Assembly (NCBI GenBank): GCA_937877455.1
Contig: CALFIU010000128.1
Coordinates: 1 to 40,486, forward strand
Length of the DNA: 40,486 bases
Source of the DNA: an uncultured Bacteroidales bacterium
GTDB lineage: Bacteria > Bacteroidota > Bacteroidia > Bacteroidales > UBA3824
Reading direction: 5' to 3'
Position 1 is the first letter of the stretch, and every line of letters starts with the position of its first letter. The notes beneath the pieces were generated by a model that saw only the letters and a program-made list of their open reading frames with translations, made no database searches and was not told the origin of the DNA. Below are positions 31,865-39,887 of this stretch, one piece after another. The position numbers were made by a program, and so were the translations under genes.

Positions 31865-32473
31865 TTATTTTGAAGAAGTAACAGGTTTACCAAAAACTTT
31901 AAACTCTCCATCGCTAATTGAGAATGAATCACCTGCTTTGTTTCTCATTGTAGCAGTAAATGTACCAGTTGCATAAGCAACAAATACATTAAAATTTACA
32001 GTTGCCTCAGTTGAGAAATAGTATGTGTTTCCACCTTCGGTTTCGCCAGTTGCTCTGTAAATTACCATTGCATCGGTTTTAACATTTACTGCGTCCGAAA
32101 TAGCATCAGTAACACTTTCCCCGCTTAGAATATTTATTAAAGTGTTATTTATTGTATTATCAGCAGAAACACTTAAATTATAAGTTCCTGATGTAGTTCC
32201 GTTTATTGTAATTGCTAATTGTTTTCCATCTTGAGTTCCTGCTATTGTTGTAGCACCTGAAGTAGAAGAAAAAATTTGGCTTAATTTTGTTGTACCAGAA
32301 GAACTTGAAGAATAAAAAGCTGCAAGAGATGTTTTGAAAGAATTCTCATTTACTGTTGCGCTTAATTGAGAGATTGAGGAATTATCATCATCATCGTCAT
32401 CTTTGTGGCAACTTGAGAAAACCATTGCACCTGCAAGAGCCAAGGCCATTAAACTGAAAGATAATTTTTTCAT
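31865..32473 (-). CDS. Surface-exposed lipoprotein, unknown function
   Basis: The 202-residue protein has a lipoprotein signal peptide ending in FSSC (C22), immediately followed by HKDDDDDD. An acidic run just after the cysteine is the known lipoprotein export signal that sends Bacteroidota lipoproteins to the cell surface. The mature part is rich in Ser, Thr and Asn and looks beta-stranded. I recognise no domain. It has a good promoter of its own (32509-32541) and a bidirectional terminator, so it is a single-gene unit. Confidence 0.82.
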   Translation of the reverse strand: MKKLSFSLMALALAGAMVFSSCHKDDDDDDNSSISQLSATVNENSFKTSLAAFYSSSSSGTTKLSQIFSSTSGATTIAGTQDGKQLAITINGTTSGTYNLSVSADNTINNTLINILSGESVTDAISDAVNVKTDAMVIYRATGETEGGNTYYFSTEATVNFNVFVAYATGTFTATMRNKAGDSFSISDGEFKVFGKPVTSSK

Positions 32474-32508
32474 ACTTTTTTTAAATTAATTATTGTTAAA
32501 GATATGCT

Positions 32509-32541
32509 GCAAATATATAAAATTTAAAAATAATCAGCAAA
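32509..32541 (-). promoter_or_regulatory. Promoter of the surface lipoprotein gene
   Basis: Read on the minus strand, TTTG (32538-32541), exactly 20 bases, then TATATTTGC (32509-32517): a full match to the Bacteroidota consensus. The leader is about 33 bases. Confidence 0.82.
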
Positions 32542-32633
32542 TCAATTTTTAAATTTTATACCAATAGTTGATAAATTTCGGTGAAATGAAAAAATTTATA
32601 TGCGATTTTTTATCAATTTTTTTTAAATTTATT

Positions 32634-32650
32634 ATTCTATTTAACATAAT
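32634..32650 (+). repeat. Dispersed 17-mer, copy 1
   Basis: ATTCTATTTAACATAAT; identical to copy 2 at 32904-32920. It is followed here by GTTATGTTAT, making a near-palindrome around TAACATAA-TG-TTATGTTA. Confidence 0.75.
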
Positions 32651-32903
32651 GTTATGTTATAAATAAAATTTTTGATTTTTTAAATTATGTCTATTGCTCT
32701 TTTATTTTCAATAAAACTATTTTTATTAGTTTTTATTTATTAAAGAATGTGATGTTAAATTTTGAATCAAAAGGGTAGGAGTTTGATTTGCAAATTTAAT
32801 TGGTTAGTAGAATTTTCTAAATATTAGAAAATTATTCAAAAATATACAATGAAAAAAAATTATAAAGGTTTGATCTAATTTTAATTTTTTTCATTTAACA
32901 TTT

Positions 32904-32920
32904 ATTCTATTTAACATAAT
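32904..32920 (+). repeat. Dispersed 17-mer, copy 2
   Basis: ATTCTATTTAACATAAT, all 17 bases identical to copy 1, and 39 bases before copy 3. Confidence 0.75.
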
Positions 32921-32942
32921 CATATATATAATTATAAAAATT

Positions 32943-32959
32943 ACTCTATTTAACATAAT
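32943..32959 (+). repeat. Dispersed 17-mer, copy 3
   Basis: ACTCTATTTAACATAAT, one mismatch to copies 1 and 2. Confidence 0.75.
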
Positions 32960-33163
32960 CGTACAATAATTATTATTTTATATATGGATTATTCGTTAAT
33001 TATAAAATTATTATAATCAAATTTAAATATAAAATTTCTAATTGAATTTTTGTTGCAATAAGTAATGTATGATACTTTTTGTGAAATATTTCCATGAAAT
33101 ATCACATTTAAGAAAAATAGTATTTTTTATGAAAATTACAATTTTGATATTAATTTACTACGA

Positions 33164-33178
33164 GTTATTTAACATAAT
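33164..33178 (+). repeat. Dispersed repeat, copy 4 (shorter match)
   Basis: GTTATTTAACATAAT keeps the 13-base core TATTTAACATAAT. It lies 17 bases before the ATG of the tiny frame at 33196. Confidence 0.65.
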
Positions 33179-33195
33179 ATTAATTATAGGACAAA

Positions 33196-33400
33196 ATGGC
33201 TACTTTAAAATTTCAATGTATTTCTGATTTAAGGTTACTTTTTAGGTATTAATGAGTTCGACAAAATTAGAAACATTGTGAAAAAGAAATCCAAAATTCG
33301 ATTGTCCAACCGTAGAGTTTGCCTATATGAAAGTCGTCTTTTCCATCTGCTTATGAAACAATTTTGTGTTAAAAAGATAGAACAGACCAATCTATACTAA
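33196..33400 (+). pseudogene. Possible small gene broken by a frameshift
   Basis: An ATG at 33196 opens MATLKFQCISDLRLLFRY and stops at 33252. The +1 frame stays open across the same point and runs on to a TAA at 33398-33400 (from GINEFDKIRNIVKKKSK to KKIEQTNLY). A single-base change in the T run near 33240 would give one frame of about 68 codons that ends exactly at a terminator. I do not recognise the product. The opposite strand is also open here, so coding is far from certain; a non-coding RNA or chance are alternatives. Confidence 0.25.
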
Positions 33401-33433
33401 AAAAAAGCCGTCTTAATATTGACGGCTTTTTTA
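33398..33433. terminator. Terminator of the gyrA-TPR operon (bidirectional form)
   Basis: AGCCGTC (33406-33412) pairs with GACGGCT (33421-33427) and is extended by A/T runs on both sides (AAAAAA and TTTTT). It lies 18 bases beyond the TPR gene stop on the minus strand and could also stop plus-strand transcription from the AT-rich spacer. Confidence 0.9.
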
Positions 33434-33450
33434 CAGAATGAAGATTTTTT

Positions 33451-34974
33451 TTATAATTTTTCGATTCTTTCTTTTATTTCTTTGGCTTTTTGATATTCTC
33501 CAAGTTTTGAATATAAAATTCTCATATTTGAGAGAGCATCTTTGTTTGTTGGTTGAATTTCTGAAGCTTTTTGAAAATAGTTTAACGACATACGCCATGC
33601 TTCTTTTTGTTCTTTCTCTTTTGCTGCGGCTTTGCTACCGTCTTTATCTTCCGAAAGTGGAATCATATCTTTTTCTTTTCCTGCAAGTTCTGATTTGTCG
33701 TAATAAACCATTCCAAGCATAAAATATGCTTCATAATATTTAGGATCTTCACTTATCAACTTGTTGTAAATATCTTCTGCTTTTTTACAACCGCTAAAAA
33801 ACTCTTTTCTTGTTTCTTCTGCTTTTTGATTCATTTTTTCTTGTTCAGCAGTCAATCTATCATTTTCTGTTTTATTACTACGATTGCGGAAAGCTGCTTT
33901 TTTTAATGAATCTGCTTTATGTTTTTCTTCTTCAAATTTTTTCTGGCTTTCACGATATGCAGTAACATACATATTAGCTTTTACAGTATGTAAACCTTTG
34001 TTTTGTGGATATTTTTGTATTGCTTGGTCAAGGTATTTTTCTGCTTCTTCGTTTTGTTGGTTGCTGAGATAGTAGTTAATTACATCGTAAAGAATTTGTT
34101 CTTCATTTGGATATTTTTCATAAGCACTTTTTGCCAATTCTATTGCTTTTTGCTTTTGTCCTTTATCCATGTTTATCTGGTAAAGATAATGGTAACTACC
34201 TCCAATTTGATATTTTTTGTCGATACTTTGTTTAAAGCTTTGTTCTGCTTTGTCTTTGTTTCCGTTTTCATATGCTGTCAATCCAGCATAATAAGCTGTT
34301 TGACCGATGATAGAGTCTGGTTTGCAATTTTCTACGAGTGTAACAGCTTTGAGTGCGCCTTCAAAATCTTCAGCAGCTTTTTTGTTATTTTTAAGTTGGT
34401 ATTGATTAACACCATCGTTAAAATAAAGGTCGTGTAACGAAGCTATTGCATCAATAGTAGTTTTTTTGCTTTTGTAAGTACCTTTGCCAGTGTTGTCGTC
34501 TAATTCAATTGCTTTTTTGTATGCTTCAGTTGCTTTGTCGAGTGCTTTTTCATCTGCAACGTAGGTTTCTTTCCAAAACTGTACTGTATTGTTTTTTATG
34601 TAATAGTTTATTGTTGGGTAAACCCATACTTCGTATGTTTCATTACCAATTTGTTCTGTTTTCTTTTCTTTTGGTTCACCGTTGCTTGTTTGTAAACATG
34701 CAAACGGATTTGTTTCAGAAGGAGCTGCTTGGTAGCCTGCTTGTACGCCTTTTGTATTAATTTCGTATGCCGTTACAAAGGTTTTTGCACGGTTTTCCCA
34801 AGTTTTTACAAGGGCTGTTTTCTTTGCGTCATTTATTTCTGCATCGCTTTTAGTTATGGATGCTTTGGCTTTGTCCACCTGTGCTTTCAAATCAGGAACA
34901 GTGGTTGTGTATTGTGCCCATGCGCTGCTGCCTGCTATTGCTATTGCTGCCAGCGATAATGCTAATCTTTTCAT
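33451..34974 (-). CDS. Exported tetratricopeptide-repeat protein
   Basis: The 507-residue protein has a signal peptide (MKRLALSLAAIAIAGSSAWA, cleavage after residue 20) and is then almost entirely helical with several TPR units: AYYAGLTAYENGNKDKAEQS, SYHYLYQINMDKGQKQKAIE, INYYLSNQQNEEAEKYLDQA, and near the end NYFQKASEIQPTNKDALSNM. A charged segment between about 355 and 400 (KADSLKKAAF then NDRLTAEQEKM) may form a coiled coil. It probably works in the periplasm as a scaffold. It starts 28 bases after gyrA on the same strand, so the two are cotranscribed; this order occurs in other Bacteroidales as far as I recall. Confidence 0.88.
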   Translation of the reverse strand: MKRLALSLAAIAIAGSSAWAQYTTTVPDLKAQVDKAKASITKSDAEINDAKKTALVKTWENRAKTFVTAYEINTKGVQAGYQAAPSETNPFACLQTSNGEPKEKKTEQIGNETYEVWVYPTINYYIKNNTVQFWKETYVADEKALDKATEAYKKAIELDDNTGKGTYKSKKTTIDAIASLHDLYFNDGVNQYQLKNNKKAAEDFEGALKAVTLVENCKPDSIIGQTAYYAGLTAYENGNKDKAEQSFKQSIDKKYQIGGSYHYLYQINMDKGQKQKAIELAKSAYEKYPNEEQILYDVINYYLSNQQNEEAEKYLDQAIQKYPQNKGLHTVKANMYVTAYRESQKKFEEEKHKADSLKKAAFRNRSNKTENDRLTAEQEKMNQKAEETRKEFFSGCKKAEDIYNKLISEDPKYYEAYFMLGMVYYDKSELAGKEKDMIPLSEDKDGSKAAAKEKEQKEAWRMSLNYFQKASEIQPTNKDALSNMRILYSKLGEYQKAKEIKERIEKL

Positions 34975-35002
34975 TTTTTTTATAATTTTTTTATTAATTT
35001 GG

Positions 35003-37576
35003 TTAATTGTTGTCTTCAGTGTTTTGTTCTGAATTATTCACGTCGTTTTCGTTGTTTTGCGTTGTCTGATTTTCTGCATTTTCTATATTTTCATCAATTT
35101 CTTCTTCGTCTTCGCTACCAGGAACTACTGCTATGGAAGCTATTGAATCAGATGCGCCTTTACGTGTGGCCAAGTTTATGAGTTTTACGCCTTGGGTTGC
35201 TCTACCAGATGTGGGTATGGTGTTTATTTTTAATCTTATAGTTATTCCAGAACGATTTATTATCATTAAGTCGTCTTCGTCGGTAACTTTTTCAATTGCA
35301 ATTAGTTGACCAGTTTTTTCTGTTACATTTATTGTTTTTACACCTTTACCACCTCTGTTAGTAATGCGATAGTCTTCGAGGTCAGATCGTTTGCCATATC
35401 CATTTTCCGAAAGTACAAGAATGTTTTCGGCAGTGTTTGATGCGTCTGCAACAACCATACCTACGGCTTGGTCGCCTTCTGTAAGGTTTACTGCTCGTAC
35501 GCCAGATGCACTTCGTCCCATTGGTCTTACGGTGTTTTCATTAAAACGTATTGCTTTTCCACTTTTTACACCGATAATTATCTCGTTGTTTCCATTTGTA
35601 AGTTTTGCTTCAAGCAACGAGTCGCCTTCTCTTACGTTTATAGCGATAATTCCGTTTGCGCGTGGACGAGAATATTCTTCAAGCGTAGTTTTTTTGATAA
35701 TACCGTTTTTGGTACACATTATTATATAGTGATTTTTTATGTACTCTTGGTCGGTAATTGTCTTGACGTTGATGTATGCTTTTACGTAGTCGTCGCTTTC
35801 AATGTTTAGAATATTTTGTATTGCGCGACCTTTTGAAGTTTTTGTTCCTTCTGGAATTTCAAATACTTTGAGCCAAAAACACTTCCCTTTTGCTGTGAAA
35901 AACAACATGGTGTTGTGATTTGTTGCACTAAAAATATGCCTTATAAAATCTTCATCACGTGTTGTGCTACCTTTTGACCCTTTGCCGCCACGATTTTGCG
36001 TTTTAAACTCTGCCAATGGCGTACGTTTTATGTATCCGAGGTTTGAAATTGTTACCACAACATCTTCATCAGCAAAGAAATCTTCTGGGTTAAATTCTTC
36101 TGATGAATATTCTATTTGTGTTTTGCGTTCATCGTGGTATTTATCTTTTATCTCAAGCAACTCATCTTTTATTACTTTCATTTGTAAATCGTGATTTACA
36201 AGTACTTCGTTTAAATAATTGATGTATTTCATCAATTCTTCGTACTCGTTTCTGACTTTATCACGTTCCAATCCAGTGAGTTTTTGTAGGCGCATATCAA
36301 GAATAGCGCGTGCTTGTATATCAGATAAACCAAATCTTTCCATCAAACCTAAACGAGCAGTTTCTGGATTAGAAGATTCGCGTATAAGTTTTATAACTTC
36401 GTCAAGGTGGTCAAGAGCGATAAGTAATCCTTCAAGAATATGTGCTCTTTTTTGTGCTTGTTCAAGTTCGTATTTTGTACGCCTAATTATAACATCGTGG
36501 CGGTGTTCTACAAAACATTCAATTATTTGTTTAAGGTTTAGAAGTTGTGGCCGACCTTTTACTAACGCTATGTTGTTGACGTTGAATGTAGTTTGCAACT
36601 GAGTTAACTTAAACAATTTGTTTACAACCACATTTGGTATTGCACCGTTTTTAAGAGTTATGACAATTCGCATACCTTTACGGTCAGACTCGTCATTGGC
36701 ATGAACAATATCTTCTATTTTTTTCTCATTAACAAGTTCTGCGATATGTTTTATTTGCTCGGCTTTGTTAACCATATAAGGAATTTCCTCAAAAATAATC
36801 TGAGGCTTGCCAGAATGAGAGGTTTCTACATGATACTTAGACCGAATAACAATTCTTCCGCGCCCCGTATGATAAGCATCTTTAACCCCTTGATAACCAT
36901 AAATTATGCCACCAGTAGGGAAATCAGGTGCTTTGATTATTTTAATTAACTCATCAATTTCTATGTCTTTGTTATCAATGTATGCTACTATAGCATCTAT
37001 TGTGTCAGAAAGGTTGTGAGGTGGCATGTAAGTAGCCATTCCCACTGCAATGCCTGATGAGCCGTTAACCAATAGCATCGGTATTCTTGTTGGCAAAACG
37101 CTTGGTTCTTGAAGAGAATCATCAAAGTTTGGTACAAAATCAACAGAGTCTTTGTCTAAATCAATGAGAGTATCTTCGGCAATTTTTTTGAGACGAGCCT
37201 CGGTATAACGCATTGCAGCAGGGCTATCGCCGTCCACAGATCCAAAGTTTCCTTGTCCATCTACTAATGGATAACGCATAATCCAATCTTGGGCAAGCCT
37301 TACCATTGTTAAATAAACAGAAGAGTCTCCGTGCGGGTGGTATTTACCCATTACTTCGCCGACGATTCTTGCAGATTTTTTTGTTGGCTTGTTAATTGTT
37401 AAACCGAGTTCGTTCATTCCAAACAAAACACGTCGTTGTACAGGTTTTAAACCATCACGTACTTCGGGAAGTGCCCTTGATACTATAACCGACATTGAAT
37501 AGTCGATGTATGCCGACCGCATTTCTTTGTCGATGTTTACTTTAATTATTCGTTCGCTTGTTGTTTCTTCAGACAT
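35003..37576 (-). CDS. gyrA: DNA gyrase subunit A
   Basis: GyrA cuts and rejoins DNA in the gyrase A2B2 complex that introduces negative supercoils. The 857 residues fit the family. The catalytic tyrosine is Y124 in AAMRYTEAR, preceded by the fluoroquinolone-determining region GKYHPHGDSSVYLTMVRLAQ. There, S85 matches E. coli S83 but L89 stands where E. coli has D87. The C-terminal beta-pinwheel has a GyrA-box-like QNRGGKG and a second RGGKG, which favours gyrase over topoisomerase IV ParC. The tail (about 825-857) is very acidic and Asn-rich (EDEEEIDENIENAEN), as in several Bacteroidota GyrA proteins. It is the first gene of an operon with the TPR gene. Confidence 0.97.
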   Translation of the reverse strand: MSEETTSERIIKVNIDKEMRSAYIDYSMSVIVSRALPEVRDGLKPVQRRVLFGMNELGLTINKPTKKSARIVGEVMGKYHPHGDSSVYLTMVRLAQDWIMRYPLVDGQGNFGSVDGDSPAAMRYTEARLKKIAEDTLIDLDKDSVDFVPNFDDSLQEPSVLPTRIPMLLVNGSSGIAVGMATYMPPHNLSDTIDAIVAYIDNKDIEIDELIKIIKAPDFPTGGIIYGYQGVKDAYHTGRGRIVIRSKYHVETSHSGKPQIIFEEIPYMVNKAEQIKHIAELVNEKKIEDIVHANDESDRKGMRIVITLKNGAIPNVVVNKLFKLTQLQTTFNVNNIALVKGRPQLLNLKQIIECFVEHRHDVIIRRTKYELEQAQKRAHILEGLLIALDHLDEVIKLIRESSNPETARLGLMERFGLSDIQARAILDMRLQKLTGLERDKVRNEYEELMKYINYLNEVLVNHDLQMKVIKDELLEIKDKYHDERKTQIEYSSEEFNPEDFFADEDVVVTISNLGYIKRTPLAEFKTQNRGGKGSKGSTTRDEDFIRHIFSATNHNTMLFFTAKGKCFWLKVFEIPEGTKTSKGRAIQNILNIESDDYVKAYINVKTITDQEYIKNHYIIMCTKNGIIKKTTLEEYSRPRANGIIAINVREGDSLLEAKLTNGNNEIIIGVKSGKAIRFNENTVRPMGRSASGVRAVNLTEGDQAVGMVVADASNTAENILVLSENGYGKRSDLEDYRITNRGGKGVKTINVTEKTGQLIAIEKVTDEDDLMIINRSGITIRLKINTIPTSGRATQGVKLINLATRKGASDSIASIAVVPGSEDEEEIDENIENAENQTTQNNENDVNNSEQNTEDNN

Positions 37577-37641
37577 AATTTTTATTTATAATTCTTTCAA
37601 TATCTGCGCAGATGCAGGCTGTCAAAACCGCATTGCAATTG

Positions 37642-37677
37642 GCAAATTTAATAATTAAATTTAAAATATGCCACAAA
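37642..37677 (-). promoter_or_regulatory. Probable gyrA promoter
   Basis: Read on the minus strand, TTTG (37674-37677), 23 bases, then TAAATTTGC (37642-37650). The -7 box is perfect; the spacer is longer than ideal. The leader would be about 62 bases and contain the palindrome at 37602-37613. Confidence 0.5.
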
Positions 37678-37986
37678 TTTTTTGAATTTAATTTCAATTT
37701 TTTTCTTCGATTTATTTTTATAATTAAAAATTTTAACAAAATTTAACATTCCGTTGTCGTTTTATCAATTACAAGATAAAAAGTTATAAAATATTACAAT
37801 AAAAATAAGTTTTTGTTCAAATAATAATTAAAAAGTTATAATTTATTATTATAGTTTAATTTTCTAAATTGTTGTAAAATAATGATATATATTGTAATTT
37901 ATTTAACATTAGCATAAAATTATTAAATTATTATAAAAAAATATCTTAAATAATTTGCAATTTTAAAAAATATATATTATTTTAGT

Positions 37987-38009
37987 ATTGTATTATTAAT
38001 TAATACAAT
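37987..38009. promoter_or_regulatory. Perfect palindrome upstream of the caspase-family gene
   Basis: ATTGTATTA (37987-37995) and TAATACAAT (38001-38009) are exact reverse complements around TTAAT. It sits 38 bases before the ATG. It could be an operator for a dimeric regulator or a hairpin in the leader. No TAnnTTTGC box is found near it. Confidence 0.6.
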
Positions 38010-38047
38010 GCAACTTTAATAGAACAACTTTAGAAACTTTTAAGAAA

Positions 38048-39778
38048 ATGAGAACAAATGATTTAAAAAACAGAAAATACGTCGTTTTATTAATCGGCGT
38101 AAGCAAGTACAGTGAGGAATCAAAACTTAAAAATATTCCTAACGTGGAACGCAACATTAAGGATTTGAGCGCAATGTTTTTAAACCGACAGTTTGTAGGC
38201 ATTGCCGAAAATAATCTTGACACTGTGGTTAACGGTGATGCTAAAAGTATTAAAGCAGCTTTGACCGATGCTGTGGAAAAAACAAAAGATGCAGAATATA
38301 CTCTTTTTGTATATTATAGCGGACATGGTATTTTAAGTTCTAAGGATGGTAAACTTTACCTTGCCGCCTCAGATACTACAGAGCAGTATCTTGACTCCGA
38401 CTCGGTTTCTATTTCATATTTGAAATCAAAACTCGACGAGTCTCGTGCTGGACGTAAAGTGCTTGTTGTTGACGCATGTCATAGTGGACAGATACACAAT
38501 GCTATGTCGAGTCTTGCTTCGCAAATAAATGCTTCAATCAAAGATTTTGAGGGTGTGCATTTTGTAAGTTCGGCTTCGGAATATAGAGCAGCTCTTTTTC
38601 CTAAGAAAGATACCGACAAACCTACATATTTTACTGGGGCGTTGCTTGATAAAATTAAGTCTGGTATTGACAATGGTAATAAATATCTTAGTCTTGGCGA
38701 AATTGTGGATGCTGTGTCTGATGATTTTAAAAATTCTGACAAAAATTTGCCTTTGCCAGAGCAGTCTTCGTACAAAAATGCTGCAAATATGCCTTTTGTT
38801 AAAAATATGTGTTATCGTCTTGATTGTTTGCCTGATGCTCAAATTTTGTTGTCTGACGACAAAAAAATGTCTGTAACGGCAAACAAAAAGGGACAGGATA
38901 ACGTATATAATAGTGAATGGCAGAAAGTTTTGGCTGATAATACAATTTGGGGATATTATTCTTATATAGAAAAATATCCTGGTAGTTCAAAACGTAAGGA
39001 CGCCGAGGCTAAAATTGCCGAACTTGAGGAAAATGCTAAATGGGAGGAAACCACAAAACTTGGCACGATATTGGCCTATAAAAATTATATAGAAGCCTAT
39101 CCCGCTGGAAAATATGTTAAATTAGCACGTGGTAAGGTTTGTGAACTTAGAAAAATTGAAGAGGAAAAAAGTATGTGGACAGAAGCAGAAAAAAATGGTG
39201 ATATTGAAAAATATAAAGCTTATTTAACTGCATACCCTCGTGGTATATATGCTGTGCAGGCTCAATGTGAAATAGATTTATTGACTCAAACGGCTAAACG
39301 TAACATAAAAATTTTGTTGTATGTATTTGTGTTGTTGACTTTTATAATTTTGTTTATGAAGCCTACGCCTATAAAAAATACAAACGGAGTGTTGATTGGA
39401 GCAGAAAGTTATATTGATACTAATAAATCTGCGACTGTTGTTTCTAATACAAACTCGTATTTGAGCAAAAATAAGATGGAGCGTGCCGATTCGTTAGTTG
39501 AATTTAATGATGAGATGAATTTTAATGCTGCACTTGTTTTGTACAATGAGTTTATTGCAGAAAACCCTGACAATAGTGAAGCTTTGCAAAAACGAGCTCA
39601 ACTTATAAAACTAATCGACAAATGTTTCAAAAAACATTTGGAAGATGCAGATGCTTTTATGTCAACTGGTTTGGATTTTGCTAAGGAAGATGCTCTCAAT
39701 GCTTGTAAGGAAGCTTTGAGATTAAAACCTAATGATAGTTCTGCAATTTTGAAGTATGAGCAAATTATGGCAGAGTAG
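38048..39778 (+). CDS. Membrane-anchored caspase-family (peptidase C14) protein
   Basis: The 576-residue protein begins with a caspase-like p20 domain (about 9-255): VVLLIGVSKY, the catalytic histidine H93 in YYSGHG and the catalytic cysteine C144 in VVDACHSG, both intact. Three related helical units of about 40 residues follow (290-325, 331-368, 376-412), each with a WxxxxxxN/G core, a YxxYIxxYPxG segment and a terminal AxxxI/V. One membrane helix (about 420-437) is preceded by KRNIK, which predicts a cytosolic peptidase and a periplasmic C-terminal part of about 139 residues with TPR-like helices. Bacterial caspase homologues act in signalling, cell death and anti-phage defence; the target is unknown. 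It stands alone, behind a perfect palindrome. Confidence 0.9.
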   Translation: MRTNDLKNRKYVVLLIGVSKYSEESKLKNIPNVERNIKDLSAMFLNRQFVGIAENNLDTVVNGDAKSIKAALTDAVEKTKDAEYTLFVYYSGHGILSSKDGKLYLAASDTTEQYLDSDSVSISYLKSKLDESRAGRKVLVVDACHSGQIHNAMSSLASQINASIKDFEGVHFVSSASEYRAALFPKKDTDKPTYFTGALLDKIKSGIDNGNKYLSLGEIVDAVSDDFKNSDKNLPLPEQSSYKNAANMPFVKNMCYRLDCLPDAQILLSDDKKMSVTANKKGQDNVYNSEWQKVLADNTIWGYYSYIEKYPGSSKRKDAEAKIAELEENAKWEETTKLGTILAYKNYIEAYPAGKYVKLARGKVCELRKIEEEKSMWTEAEKNGDIEKYKAYLTAYPRGIYAVQAQCEIDLLTQTAKRNIKILLYVFVLLTFIILFMKPTPIKNTNGVLIGAESYIDTNKSATVVSNTNSYLSKNKMERADSLVEFNDEMNFNAALVLYNEFIAENPDNSEALQKRAQLIKLIDKCFKKHLEDADAFMSTGLDFAKEDALNACKEALRLKPNDSSAILKYEQIMAE

Positions 39779-39804
39779 TTTGGTCTCCCCTGCCCTTTTG
39801 GTTT

Positions 39805-39843
39805 AACGGAATTTTTGTCAAAGGCAAAAATTCCGTTTTTTTG
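39805..39843. terminator. Bidirectional terminator after the caspase-family gene
   Basis: AACGGAATTTTTG (39805-39817) pairs perfectly over 13 bases with CAAAAATTCCGTT (39825-39837) around a seven-base loop, followed by more T. It also lies beyond the end of the minus-strand YggS gene. Confidence 0.93.
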
Positions 39844-39887
39844 TTAGCGATATTTTATATCCAATGATATTCTTTTTAGATTTTACT

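Larger units (their letters stand above)
32542..33450. other. Long, very AT-rich spacer with repeats and a possible broken small gene
   Basis: About 900 bases carry no intact gene of normal size. The spacer holds four copies of a TATTTAACATAAT motif, a tiny frame at 33196-33252 that continues in the next frame to 33400, and a terminator at 33398-33433. I saw no tRNA, no DnaA boxes and no transposase. Confidence 0.7.
37577..38047. other. Divergent, very AT-rich spacer between gyrA and the caspase-family gene
   Basis: The 471 bases hold no gene. On the gyrA side lie a -7 box (37642-37650) and a perfect 12-base palindrome, ATCTGCGCAGAT (37602-37613), in the likely leader. On the other side lies the palindrome at 37987-38009. 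The middle is almost only A and T. I found no DnaA boxes, so there is no support for an origin. Confidence 0.65.

Noticed and set aside
32634..33178. The four repeats as a CRISPR array
   Set aside because: Spacings of 270, 39 and 221 bases are irregular, repeats are only 13-17 bases, and no cas gene is present.
32474..33450. AT-rich spacer as a replication origin
   Set aside because: No cluster of TTATNCACA-like DnaA boxes and no dnaA or dnaN nearby; the repeated motif does not resemble a DnaA box.
37577..38047. Spacer next to gyrA as oriC
   Set aside because: It is AT-rich, but no DnaA boxes were seen and gyrA alone is not evidence for an origin.
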